From positions 1 to 64,000 of the forward strand of contig JNDT01001820.1 in assembly GCA_000697055.1 (NCBI GenBank): a DNA stretch of 64,000 bases. Direction: 5' to 3'. Positions 46,223-60,105 of the stretch are shown in pieces. Each line of letters begins with the position of its first letter. Within the stretch, counting starts at the first letter, position 1. A model generated the notes under the pieces. The model had not been told where the DNA came from. It searched no databases and was given only the letters and a program-made list of their open reading frames with translations. Position numbers and translations under genes: made by a program. The DNA comes from Saksenaea vasiformis B4078. Lineage: Eukaryota > Mucoromycota > Mucoromycetes > Mucorales > Saksenaeaceae.

Positions 46223-47790
46223 ATGCTAAAAAGGTTACAGTGGCACATTGGAGCGCAGTTGGGTGGGAACTTTATGTGCAGGCGCATCTTTACCCAGCCC
46301 CATTGGACAGTGACGCGATTCTATACAACAAAAGGCATGCAGACCCCCGATGAGCAATTGCAACGACTACACGAATTGGGTACAGTCCTAAATCAGACTA
46401 CTAGCGTTCTGGAGAAACACGCCGTACTTCTTGAATACCCATGCTGTCATTCTATCCTGAAACGCATTTACGATCCGCATTTACGTCACTATGTTACTTC
46501 TAAGGGTATGCTTGCGTACTTAGGACGTCAAAAAGAAGGGACTCCGGTCGCAAGTAGTCTTATCGAACTGCTGGATGCTTTATCTTCACGAAAGATTACG
46601 GGCAATGCTGCTTTAGATGCTACTGCAGCGTTCTACAGCAAGCATTGCAAGTCTAAGGAACAGCAACAGATGTTTTGTCGCGTTCTTGACAGAAACCTAA
46701 AAATGGGTGTTTCTGTGCGTACTGTCAGGAAAATCTTGAATCATGTTGAAGCAAAACAAGAAACTTTCGAAGATAAATCAATTTTCAATGTAGCGTTAGC
46801 AAAAGCGCTGCATTCAGGAGAAGAACATAAACTATGGGACCTGAAGTCCTATGGAGGTCATGATTGGTATGCCTCTCGGAAACTGGATGGTGTGCGCTGC
46901 TTGGCGTTTGTGAGACACAACGATGTTAAATTTTATTCTCGCACTGGACGTCTACTTAAATCACTACAAAAAGTGGAAGAGGCGATCCACAACCGCGTTA
47001 CGGAGAATCACAAGGACTTTGTATTGGACGGCGAGATCTGCGTGTACGACGACGATGTTAGGGAAAACTTTGTGGCAGCAAATCGTCAAATCCGAATGAA
47101 AGATCAACCGATGAATAAGCCTGTATATGAAGTCTTTGATCTCATCAGTGCAGACGGTTTCACAGCAGGCAAAGATCCCGTCACATTTGCAGAAAGACAA
47201 CATCAGCTAGCCGAATTCATTCAGAAACCTCAGGAAAATCTAAGAATGGTCGAGCAGATCAAGGTGGATTCATCGAAAGATCTACTTCAGCTGAAACAAA
47301 AAGCAATTCTAAGCGGTTGGGAGGGACTGATAGTGCGAAGCGATGCAGCATACCAAGGAAAACGAAGGTAATAGATAACACGATAACTGCACCATAACTG
47401 ATCCCGTCAGGACAGTCGCCATATGCTGAAAATTAAGGAATGGGAAGATGCAGAATATATCGTCAAGAGTATTGAGACAGGATTGATGCGGATGCCAGAT
47501 ACCGGCGAAAATAAAAGAGTCATGACAAATGTCCTAATCGAACATAAAGGTAAGTAGAGTTCATTTTGTAATGCCGACTCTTTACCTGAATCTGAACAGG
47601 CAACAATGTGAGCGTCGGCTCCGGATTTTCTCTACCACAGCGTGCGCTGTATGCGGAAGAGCCGTCTCGCATTGTCGGCAAGCCTATTACTGTACGCTAT
47701 TTTTCAGAATCAACTGCTGAAAATGGATTACAGTCTTTGAGATTCCCCACCGTAAAAGCTGTATATGAAGAAGGAACACGGGACGTTTAA
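46223..47790 (+). CDS. Phage-type ATP-dependent DNA ligase, probably mitochondrial
   Basis: Seals nicks in duplex DNA through a Lys-AMP intermediate. Exons 46223-47367, 47416-47549 and 47600-47790 join in phase to 489 aa. Motif I is SRKLDGVR with the nucleotidyl Lys at about residue 220. Other nucleotidyltransferase motifs are FYSRTGRLL (Ia/III region), DFVLDGEICVYDDD (III/IIIa), YEVFDLISADGF (IIIa), GWEGLIVRSDAAY (IV) and HMLKIKEWEDAEY (V). The OB domain follows and ends GKPITVRYFSESTAENG. Size and lack of extra N- and C-terminal domains resemble T4/T7-like ligases rather than nuclear Lig1/Lig4. The first 40 residues (MLKRLQWHIGAQLGG; RRIFTQPHWTVTRFYTTKG) are basic and acid-free, like a mitochondrial presequence. 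Location is inferred only. Exon 2 starts after GGACAG at 47415, the only acceptor that keeps the frame. Confidence 0.88.
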
Positions 47791-48442
47791 ATATTTAGGG
47801 ATATGCGACTTGCAGAACAGGAAAAAAAAAAATACAAATGAGGTTACTCGTCTCTGAAGTCAGATATTGAAGCTTCAAGTTGTGCTTTGCAGAAACTGCT
47901 AGGATTATTGTCTATTACTTTTTCTTCTCTTACTCAGACGCTTCCATTGCTGCTAGATCGCGATTTGCTGTTGCAGACTCTGAAGAGGCGCCTTTGTCCC
48001 CTTATTATCTTATGCACAATGTCGATTGTGTCAGTTTTCCAGTTCACAGCGTCGACGAAAGTCGTAGCGTTACTATTAACTCGGTGCTCTGTTTACCCTC
48101 AGCCATCACTATCATTCCCAGACTGAGGAATCGCAAGATTACTGTGATTAAATGGTGCGGTGCTTAACTGTATGAATATTATGCGTGATATGCCGGCTGT
48201 TCCTGAAGGAATTTCTCCAATTAAACTCGTAATTTCGAAGTTCCGTTGCTACGTATTGTTATAGTACAATCCTGGCTACGAGTGTCAGCTTCGAGATCAT
48301 CGCAAGGTTTATAGATTGTATTGAGAAATGACAACGTGTTCAACAAATGAAGGTTATCACGTGTGTCCGGAATCCATGAGGACTGCTTGTGCCAAAGTTT
48401 AAATCCTTTTTCGGGCGGCTTGGACTATAGGACATTACCACT
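47791..48442. other. Intergenic stretch
   Basis: About 650 bp between the ligase and RRP8. A 95-codon plus frame (47880-48167) overlaps another frame and has no recognisable domain, so it is not called. Confidence 0.5.
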
Positions 48443-49993
48443 ATGCAACCACTTTTCAGTGCCTCCGGGTGGTCCCTTCCATCGACGGTTGTAGCCCAAT
48501 CAGGAGAAAGTTTGGCCAAATCGAAGAAGAATAATGAAAAGTCGCGAGAACTCAAGACCACGCAAGAAGCCGATCGCCTTCAAGCAGAGATCGCAAAACT
48601 GAATCCGTCTCCAAAGGCGAAAAAGAAAAAGAATAAAAAGCGCACACAAGAGCAAGCCGAATTGAATGCTGAAAGGCAGGCAAAGAAGCCAAAGCCAGAG
48701 CCAAAGCCAGAGCCAGCAACAGCCGACAATAAGACGAACAATAATAAGCAAGAGAAGGGGAAAAAGCAACAGCAACAGCAACAGCAACAGCCACAGAAGA
48801 AGAACAAAAAGAACGAAAGACAACAAGCAGAGACAGCAATTCCACAAGCACAAAAATCAAAGAAGAAATCATTGAATACGCAACAAAAGGAAAAGCTTCA
48901 GGAGGTATGCTCGTTTTCATTGGTGTCCTATCATAGTAAACGATGTTCTAGCTTTTAGCAAAGAAAAAAACAGATTCAGCACCGAAGCAAGAAGTATCAA
49001 TGCTGGACAAACCAGCAACCGGTCTGACTCCTTTACAACAAAAAATGAAAGAGAAGCTCTCTGGCGCTCGATTCCGTTGGTTAAATGAACAGCTCTACAC
49101 TACAAAGGGTAATCAATCCTTTGAACTTTTCCAGGAAAAGCCCGAACTCTTCGATGAGGTAAAAAAAAAGGAGATCTCAGATGGATCAAGTACAAAGATT
49201 CACATTTTCTTAGTATCATGAAGGTTTCCGTCATCAAGTGGAATCGTGGCCAGTCAATCCTGTAGATGTTATCATTGACCAACTTCGCAAACAGCCGAAA
49301 AACACTGTCATTGCCGATCTGGGCTGTGGTGATGCGAAGATTGCTCATACATTAAAAAAGCATAAGGTGCTAAGTTACGATATGGTTGCTAAAAATGAAA
49401 AAGTTACAGCATGTGATATTTCAAAGGCAAGTAAACGCAGTAAGTTTTCTTTTTCTAACAGTTTTCCAACAGCTGCCGTTGAAGTCGGGTACTGTTGATG
49501 TCGCCGTTTTCTCACTATCGTTAATGGGTACCAATTACCTGGATTTCTTGAAGGAAGCACACCGAATTCTGAAGAAGGGGTACGCTTGGTGAATATACTT
49601 TGTCGAGATATCACTCACATCAGCTTATTAGGGGTGAATTAAAGATTGCTGAAGTTGTAAGCCGCTTTAGCGATGTGGATGGTTTTATAGACCTATTAGA
49701 GAAGTTGGGATTTGAGTTCATTGGAAAGGTAGACAATATGATTTGGAAAGAGAACGATATGCTTACCTGCCGCTTTATTTTTGTAGGAGGACGATAACAA
49801 AATGTTTATCATGATCTACTTCAGAAAACAGGGAGATGCCGGCGTTGATGAAGAAGAAGCAGAGATTTTGCAAGGTTTGACAAAGTCTCAGAAACGAGCA
49901 CTCCAGAAAGGTGCAGGCACACGTATATCATCTGAAAAACTGCAAAAAATGGCAGCGAAACTATTGAAACCTTGTGTATACAAAAAGCGTTAG
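48443..49993 (+). CDS. RRP8: Ribosomal RNA-processing protein 8 (m1A methyltransferase)
   Basis: Nucleolar SAM-dependent methyltransferase that makes m1A in 25S rRNA helix 25.1 (known of the yeast protein). Six exons: 48443-48904, 48952-49158, 49214-49426, 49473-49579, 49632-49782, 49832-49993, giving 433 aa. The N-terminal 150 residues are Lys/Gln-rich and low in complexity, with a (KPEP)n run and a poly-Gln tract of eight. The conserved domain starts at [20 protein letters not shown] and includes [20 protein letters not shown], the SAM motif [27 protein letters not shown] and the C-terminal [10 protein letters not shown]. Intron 3 begins GCAAGT (AAG|GCAAGT); using the GTAAGT 13 nt further would leave a 22-nt intron, so a GC-AG intron is preferred. 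Confidence 0.92.
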
Positions 49994-50637
49994 TTAATGA
50001 ACATAAAGTTGAGCATCTAGCATTTATAGAACAAATTGCATCGATTTCTGAGAGTAAAACAAGGTCCATTCATTGAACACCCCCTAAAGTGCCTTCAGAT
50101 GTATTTGTCCGTGGTGCTGACATCGTCTCTGAATCGCAACGCACAGCGAGGTAATCCTGTCGGTTCGAAGGGCAGCCACCGCATATATCATATACAAAGA
50201 CGGCAGGTTGGACGCAAACATTTTCGGTGCCGAGAAGGGTACCTCTTCAAAAACGAAAGCATTATGAGCGAACTGGCCCAGTGATGCTGTGGTGATCATT
50301 GAAGAAGAAGATACATCAACATTAAGAAAAACCTTCCTACTATGCACCGCAAGAAAGGAGAATTAGATTTCAGCAAATATATCAGCTAGTTTATCCTTGG
50401 TTCAATCTACCCATCTCTATAGCGATAAAAGAAGGCTAAATAACAATGGAAGAGGATCGCGATTGGGACAAAGTAGGATTCAGCAAAGGTTTTGCGCAAA
50501 TATAGTATATCAAGAGTTGAATTCATATTTATACAACAGTATATTAATAGAGTTTGAATTCATATTTATACAGTCAGAGAGGAAGGAAGATAAGTAAATG
50601 GCATTTGTTGGGATATTTCGAAGACAATAAGACTGGC
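49994..50637. other. Intergenic stretch between convergent genes
   Basis: About 640 bp between the RRP8 and RSP5 stops. It contains a direct repeat of GAGTTTGAATTCATATTTATAC-like sequence (about 50515-50537 and 50551-50573) 36 bp apart. No gene is supported. Confidence 0.5.
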
Positions 50638-53690
<3,053 letters not shown>

Positions 53691-54515
53691 GCTTATGAAT
53701 GGCGCAGTTTCTTCAAAATGTACGTCGGTTACAGATAAGGGAACGCTGAGTGATAAAAAGAGATTGGTAGAATAGTATTTCTATCTTTTTTCGAAAGAAC
53801 AACAACTGTGTCGTCTGTGAATGAATAAGGAAATAAAGTAAAAAAAGAAAAAGGAAAAGTGGTTCCACAAAGTGTTCAGTTGTTCAAGCGGTCACCGGAG
53901 TGAACTGATAAAAGAAGGGACTGCCTTCGGACAACAACACACAGTGCTTCTGCGTTTGTTATTCGTGGAGTCCTGCGGTGCTCTGCACAGAAAGAGTCAG
54001 CAAGCATACTTCAACTTTAAGAACCTATCCTTGGCGGAGAACGCGCAGTCTGTAATAGCAGCGAAGCATGAATATGGTCACCTTCAAAACGACCAATACT
54101 CGCCGTGGCTTTCATTATCAATTTCATGCAATCTGTTTATTTGGCTATCCTTTCCCATTTTACTTGTGTCCTTGTTTTTACCAATTCTGTCCTGTTCTGA
54201 TCACCTCATTTTCGCATTAACAACGATTGCTTTCAATAATTGACTTCCCTTGCACTTTCATGTGCTCATCTACGCGATCTCTAACGAAACAAAAAGGAAG
54301 AAGCGTTCATGGACTTCAGACAATAGGACACGTTTTTATTGTTAAAACTGGATCGATATATCTAGCTTAGCGCGAAAAGAGGATATGTCCTATGACCACT
54401 TCATACTTTTCCTCATGTTATGAGCTACTGTTTTTTCCCGAAACGAACGTCGCAAAGGGAAGCAAAAAAAATGTCGTTAGTGGACTACAAAATTGGAAAT
54501 CGATTTTTTGGCAAT

Positions 54516-55043
54516 ACTTACGACATTGTCTAATCGTCGCGAGCTTCTGTTGCTCGGATTATTTGATTTTCGATCTTCACAGAGGGGACATGTGAACGTG
54601 AGTCTGGCGTATGGTCCGCAAGAATGGACAACATTGCCAAGGCGTGAATGTTTCGACCGGCGTTGATATCTCGTTGCCAAATACTTTGCCGTTGCTGCAA
54701 AACGCTGAACTTGATTGGTTCCATGAGACAGGCTGACATAAATCAAACCAGCTGATGACAGACCTCATATTACAAATTATCACTCACCACCCATTTTATC
54801 GCGTAATTGAGGAAAAGGATGTTGAGCAAGTAAAAAAGATAGGTTCTACATTCGATAATACATCGACGTTAGATGGCAATGATCGCCTATCAAACTGAAA
54901 AGGACTGAGACTCATACACGCTTAATTATGGTCAACGTTGGAGAGGCATTCACAAACTCACGTCCACATGTCCTCTCTGTGAAGATCGAAAATCAAATAA
55001 TCCGAGCAACAGGAGCTCGCGACGTTTGGACAATGTCGTAAGT
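54516..55043. repeat. 88-bp inverted repeat, arms 54516-54603 and 54956-55043
   Basis: The arms are reverse complements with five mismatches by eye (about 94 per cent). In each arm, read outward from the pair, a short open segment (CPLCEDRKSNN; or HVLSVKIENQIIRAT in another frame) ends at a consensus splice donor, GTC|GTAAGTAT. The spacer is 352 bp. The arms therefore look like inverted copies of one exon end with its donor, not like terminal repeats of a known transposon. Confidence 0.85.
54530..54739 (-). pseudogene. Fanzor/TnpB-like C-terminal fragment
   Basis: The minus frame contains KFSVLQQRQSIWQRDINAGR followed by NIHALAMLSIL. The W-x-R-D-x-N-A-x-x-N-I pattern is the RuvC-III motif region of TnpB and eukaryotic Fanzor proteins. 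The zinc-binding Cys pairs expected just upstream are missing, and no RuvC-I/II or N-terminal part was found. The frame is only 70 codons and overlaps one arm of the 88-bp inverted repeat. If correct, it is a decayed scrap of an IS607/Fanzor-type element; chance similarity is possible. Confidence 0.35.
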
Positions 55044-55791
55044 ATCACAAAACGCCGGTTTCCATTTTTGTAGTTCGGTAACGCGACATTCATTTTGAGA
55101 AACACTGTAATTTTCATGTAGTTGTTTCCCATACTCGTACATGTCTCACTGGATGTATGCCAATTTTACTGACATGTCACTTGTTGATGATAAGCCCTGG
55201 AGAGATTGAGATTTTTCACAAGAACGGATCCCCATGCGCATTGTAGAGGGGCATTATTCTTTTCTCTTTCCTATTTTCATCCATCAAGACATAACAATTT
55301 GAAATGGTTGAAAACAAAAGAGTAGCAGTTGCAAATTTTCAATGTCAAAGGCGCATCTCCTACACAGTAAAGCTGTTTTACACAGACATAATGCGATGTA
55401 GAAGAATTGGCACTTGCATTGAATAGACCTTAGCATGCAAGCCTCTCCTAACACCAGAGCTATGGTTCATTCAGACTCAGACTGACAGCTTCATGATGGT
55501 GGATAAGGACTTCAGCCCCATTTGCAAATATTAGACCTGTTTCTCTTTTTTTTTCTCATAATGACATGGTTATTTCAAACAGCAGACATCGATTTTTTTG
55601 GTGGAAGATAGTACAAATTTTCTTTTACAAATGCAATTTGAGAGTTTGCAATAAGCGATCTCGGGGACTTCCCTAAGAGTGACTTGATGGCTTGAAAAGG
55701 GTAGGTGGTGGTACATTGACGAAAATGGTATGGAAATTTTGGAAATCGGAGAAAGGGAAACAGGGAAGAAGCGCTAGTGTGTGCGGGGAAT

Positions 55792-56476
55792 CTATGCATG
55801 GCGACGAGCCAGCGAGCAACTGTTGAGAGCCAAGTGAGACATTCGTCGGTCAGTTGTTGCAGCCAGGGCCTCGCTTAATGGAACCTACATCCATAGCCAC
55901 ACGTTAGAATTGTTGTTATTTATTTGTCTTTTTTTTTATTAGAACATACCCAGACGCGTCGACGATCGGATCCAGGCCATGCATCAAGAAGTGTGGGGTC
56001 ATGCACTTCGTAAATCCAATGATGGGCAACAATCTTGCCCTTCTTGTTGCCCTCGGTGAAGGTGCCCACACGGTGTGTAAGTGATGTGACACTGACGCCT
56101 GCCTCATCCTGAAGTACTCGCATTGTTGCTTTCTCGGGTGTTTCTTGCAAATCAAGGAAGCATTCGCCACGCGGTAACACGAGGGCATTTTCACGTTTGC
56201 GGCTGGACAACATCAATACTTTGTTCGATGCAGTATCAATTACAATGGCACCGACAGCCTAATGAGGAAAACACGTTAGTGACATGATTACTATTTCAAT
56301 CTTGTCATTACCTGACGAATTACTTTCTTCTTTTTGGGTTTTTCATTATCCACAGAAGATTGCTGTGTCTGTTGCTGTTGTTGTTGTTGTTCTTGTTGTT
56401 GCGGTGTAGCGAGAGGTGAAATGGAGGAAGAGCTAGGGAATTCGAAGGCAGGTTGAGGAATAGCAGCTGTCGTCAT
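55792..56476 (-). CDS. Nudix hydrolase, diphosphoinositol-polyphosphate type
   Basis: Member of the DIPP/Aps1 branch of Nudix hydrolases, which cleave diphosphoinositol polyphosphates and dinucleotide polyphosphates. Three minus exons, 56476-56312, 56258-55950 and 55884-55792, join in phase to 188 aa. The N-terminal 55 residues are Gln/Ser-rich with a poly-Gln run and a basic patch (KPKKKKVIRQ). The fold begins AVGAIVIDTASNKVLMLSSR. The Nudix box reads PRGECFLDLQETPEKATMR then VLQDEAGV. Compared with G-x5-E-x7-R-E-U-x-E-E-x-G-U, the E after R is V, the first E of EE is D, and the G-to-E spacing is longer. The second E of EE is kept. The C-terminus RRRVWVPLSEALAATTDRR resembles DIPP proteins. 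Activity may be altered by these changes. Confidence 0.83.
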
Positions 56477-57714
56477 GATTGGTGAAAAGGATGTGAGAAA
56501 AAAAGGCCTGGAGGGACGGAAAGTTCGCGTTTTTATAATCCTTCTCTAGCAGTCAACTACCGGGTACTCGGTACTGCCTTCTTTCTGCGTTACACTACGG
56601 GCTATTTCCTGCATGTTTGTCCTTGTACACATTGGCATTACCTATCTTGACTATTAACCCCCGATGTGACGATGGCAGTCTAAATTGTTGTCCTCCTCCT
56701 TTTTAGATTTAGGCAAGGGATTTCTGCACCTTTTGGACAAATGAGATTGGATTTCCTTGGCCCACCTGATACCGCGTGGCCTTTTCTGTATATGGACACG
56801 TTGCACTACGCTCCCAACATTTGTAGAAAGCCTATGATCTTTCTCTCTCTTCTATTCTATTCAGCCGTATCTTACGTTATTCATAGTTTTTTTTCCCTCT
56901 CTCTCTCCGAATCGGATGATAGAATCTATTCTTTTGCGCCTCTCCCAAAAATAACAACCAGCAAAAGAAACTCCGCAAAAACTGATGTTTCACATAAGCC
57001 CAGGAACGGTCCCTTCAGTCTTTCCCGATCGCTTCTTTGCACACCATCCCCCGCGGCTAAATTCGGCCGGCACGGGGTCATGTCCCACGCGCTGTCTTGT
57101 CGGTGTCAACGTCTATATGCAAAACATCGAAACCACGCGACAACACGTTTTTTTTATGTCGACTGACTTTGTACCGTCGATCCCATGTGAAAGTCTGCAC
57201 AGAACTGTACGTATTTTTGACTTACGATTTCTGTCCTTTGCTTTCTGTATTCATGTATTAAATGCGCAGTAATGTACTACAAGTGGCGTCTCATCGTTGA
57301 CGCTGTAAACAGTAATTTTGATGCGTTGTTTCAAACCATCGATCTTACTACGCAATTATCTCGGAAAGAATTTGTCCATATGCCTCCTAACCGATCCCAC
57401 TTACTAATCATACTGTGTTTGAATACACTCGATGTCGTTATTTGACAGTTGGAGATGGAAAAAGTTTTATCAGATAACTGAGTCCGCTGCTTGTGTCCAC
57501 GTATACTACCAAAGCAGTCGAAATATTTATTATATGGTGATCGAGCCCTCGCCAAATATGGATCTTATTACATAGCGTGCCGATATACCACATTTACCCG
57601 CTTATCTGACACTCGATATTGAATGAAGGAGAGAAAAAAAAAAAGAAAAAAAGCTGACGCGGTTCCTTCGTGCCAAAGCAAAAGAAAATCGGAAAAACAG
57701 ATGCGTCTAAAGAT
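56477..57714. other. Intergenic stretch upstream of the Nudix gene
   Basis: About 1.2 kb. A 141-codon plus frame (56741-57166) has a hydrophobic start-like segment (KPMIFLSLLFYSAVSYVIHS) but no family resemblance and is overlapped by another frame, so it is not called. A T/CT-rich tract lies at 56887-56905. Confidence 0.45.
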
Positions 57715-59924
57715 TTACCACGGCAAATCTGCCAGATCCGCCCCATCACCAAAAATCTCGTCGAATTCCTCATCACTAAAGCCTTCAATTGCCTCTTCCC
57801 AAGGATGGCTATGCTGTGCTCCCGATTGACACGCGTCTATTCTCGTCGGTGACAGCGCACTCGGTAGGGTACTCAATGTCCTCAATTCGGGTGCTGTTAG
57901 TGAGATTCCAGCTGCCGTTTTCCTTTGGATTTCCGCAACGGAGCTCATTGCACATGTTTCACCTTGACATTTATATTAGTATATACCGCTAATACCAGTC
58001 GAATGAAATTTTTTTGTTACCGCTAAAATGCTCATCGCAGTATCTTCTTGCTGATTTAAATGCCGGTTTGATAAGCTCAACTTTAGCTCCGTGTAACTGT
58101 TTCGGCGGTGTGTGCATAATGCCTCGCATCGATATCAGCGCTTGATATTCTAGACGAATATCCTCCTGGATAATAATAATATCGGACATATCTCAGTTAC
58201 GCTTATCGTATTTTGCATATCACTTACCCGCCAATCGCCTATAGAAGCAATGTATTCACCCGTACTGAAGCTATCCAAATAGTGTGTATGGTCTTCCAGA
58301 CTGCTACAGAACTTTGGCCAATTCTCATATAGAAACGAGAGGAAACTGTGAGTATCAACAGGAAGAGCATTGAATATATTCTGTTCGAAAAGAACTCAGT
58401 TAGATACTCATTTTGAACTGTACACAACTACCTCTGGTGGAGACTCTAAACGACCGTTGGCATCCCCTACAAAATCAATCCTCTGTTAGAAAATAGTGGG
58501 CTTCCTAGGTTCGCTATTTCATACGTTTTCTATAAAGAACTTTTCCTAATGCATGGAACAGAGTGAGCGGGGCCCTCCTCCCACTTGCACTGCATTGAAT
58601 TTAGAATGACAAAGCCTCACGTAGAAAAAATCATCAGACCTCGTAACCGTAGAATTTCTTCTTTTTCGCTTTTGTGGAACCAGCGGCCCATAATCCACAA
58701 GTTCAAACTGTAATGCATTGATAGCACACCGTATATCGCCTTGACAGGCGTCCGCTATGTTGGCAATCTTTTCCGATGAAAGACTCCTCGTTGCTCTTCT
58801 GGTGGATTCTGAATCGGCGATAGAACGGAGAGCTTTTATCAGCTTGTTCTTTACTACAGGATTAAATCTATGTTACCGTGTAAGATTAACATATGAAAAA
58901 GCAACAGTTAATGTCACGTACTCTACAGTCCCACAATGAGGACCCTGTAAAATTTCCCGCGGGACCAAGTCATATATGGAGGTCAATTGATGTTCTGTCC
59001 AACGGTTTCTTGAAAGGGTGTTATCTGTTGTCCAAGCGTCGCTCCAAACGAGCACTATCAGGAAAGGCACCGAGGCATGCTCCATAATACAATGTCTAAG
59101 GAGTGTCTGGAATCTGGACTTAGTTTCCGACATCGTAACATCAGGTAGATCTTCGAGAAGAATGATTTTTTTGCGCGTATGCTCTGTGTCAGTTTCAAAT
59201 GTAGGCATCCCAACAGAATGTGACAGAAACTCTTCAAACTTTGTCATGGTTGATTGGTAACCTGAACGGCCCATCTGTGTCATTATGGATCAAGATATCA
59301 GAGTCAATGACTTACTTTCTTCCCGGAAATCGTCGCGAACCGCGCTTGTCCATTCTATCAGTTTGTAATTATTGGTTCTCGCTAAACATCGGATGACAGC
59401 ACTTTTCCCACTGCCAGCAGGACCAGATAGTACAAGCATCTGATTATTATTATTATGGTTACCATTAAAAAGAAAAGGGTTCACGTCTGGATTGTCCTAC
59501 CTTGATGAGACTATCTGATCTTTCTAGGAATGACATCTGTATGAGGTCTTTTATACGCTGTAATATCCTCGGTTGAACAGCTAGATCTTTCTTCCAAAAT
59601 AATCCAGGTGAGTACTGACGCGTTTCAGACGAAGGTAAACGTACTTCTGTTTGTGGCTCATACATATCAACCAGAAGGCGATCTACGATGCGACTAAGAC
59701 TAATGATCTTTTGCCGAGATTTTCATACCATTAGAGGCTTCATTGGCGTATGGATCGGATTGCGATGAGTGTGGCGAGTGAGCACTCCTAAAAGATTGAG
59801 CTTTTGACTGAGGTTGTCGGATTCTGCGCTGTGAAGCGTAAGGAAGAATGAAATGCTGCATGTGATCGTTCAGAACGCTACTAAGATCGCATCGGGAGCT
59901 TACACTGGCGTCTATTGATTGCAT
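57715..59924 (-). CDS. RAD17: Rad17-type checkpoint clamp loader
   Basis: Loads the 9-1-1 clamp at damaged DNA together with Rfc2-5 and so activates the ATR checkpoint. Exon joins are not all resolved, so only the span is given. Recognisable parts in minus order: an N-terminal segment from MQSIDASVSSRC (59924); RIVDRLLVDMYEPQTEVRLP, then FWKKDLAVQPRILQRIKDLI; the Walker A motif VLSGPAGSGKSAVIRCLA with KLIEWT (about 59430); a Walker-B-like KKIILLEDLPD (LEDLP is characteristic of Rad17); FQTLLRHCIMEHASVPFLIV; and the sensor/lid region IANIADACQGDIRCAINALQ. Later pieces include YQALISMRGIMHTPPKQLHG. The protein ends with an acidic tail, FSDEEFDEIFGDGADLADLP. The join between the first and second exon needs an intron under 40 nt or another start, so the 5' end is uncertain. 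Confidence 0.85.
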
Positions 59925-60105
59925 AATGGTTGTTCGTCGCAAAAAAGACAGAGGGAAATGCTTCTGATATGGCAACTTAGGGACTGCTCACGTGTCGGAC
60001 ACACAACGTCTCTCACGCGCCACGTTTTAAGTTTCATGCTACAGTACTACTTTGAAAGACATGTTTCTTAAGTTAATAAAGATGCCATGCAAGTTTTTTC
60101 ATTAT

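Larger units (their letters stand above)
53691..55791. other. Intergenic stretch with inverted repeat and Fanzor-like remnant
   Basis: About 2.1 kb between RSP5 and the Nudix gene. It includes the RSP5 promoter, a 123-codon plus frame (53872-54243) without recognisable domain, and the elements listed separately. The part from 55050 to 55790 shows nothing I can support. Confidence 0.5.

Noticed and set aside
47880..48167. 95-codon plus frame between the ligase and RRP8
   Set aside because: Overlaps another open frame, has no domain, and no splice or promoter support.
48500..48920. Minus-strand Leu/Cys-rich frames opposite RRP8
   Set aside because: Antisense of the Lys/Gln low-complexity N-terminus; no independent support.
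56741..57166. 141-codon plus frame with hydrophobic segment
   Set aside because: Low-complexity and hydrophobic by composition, no resemblance to a family, and overlapped by another frame.
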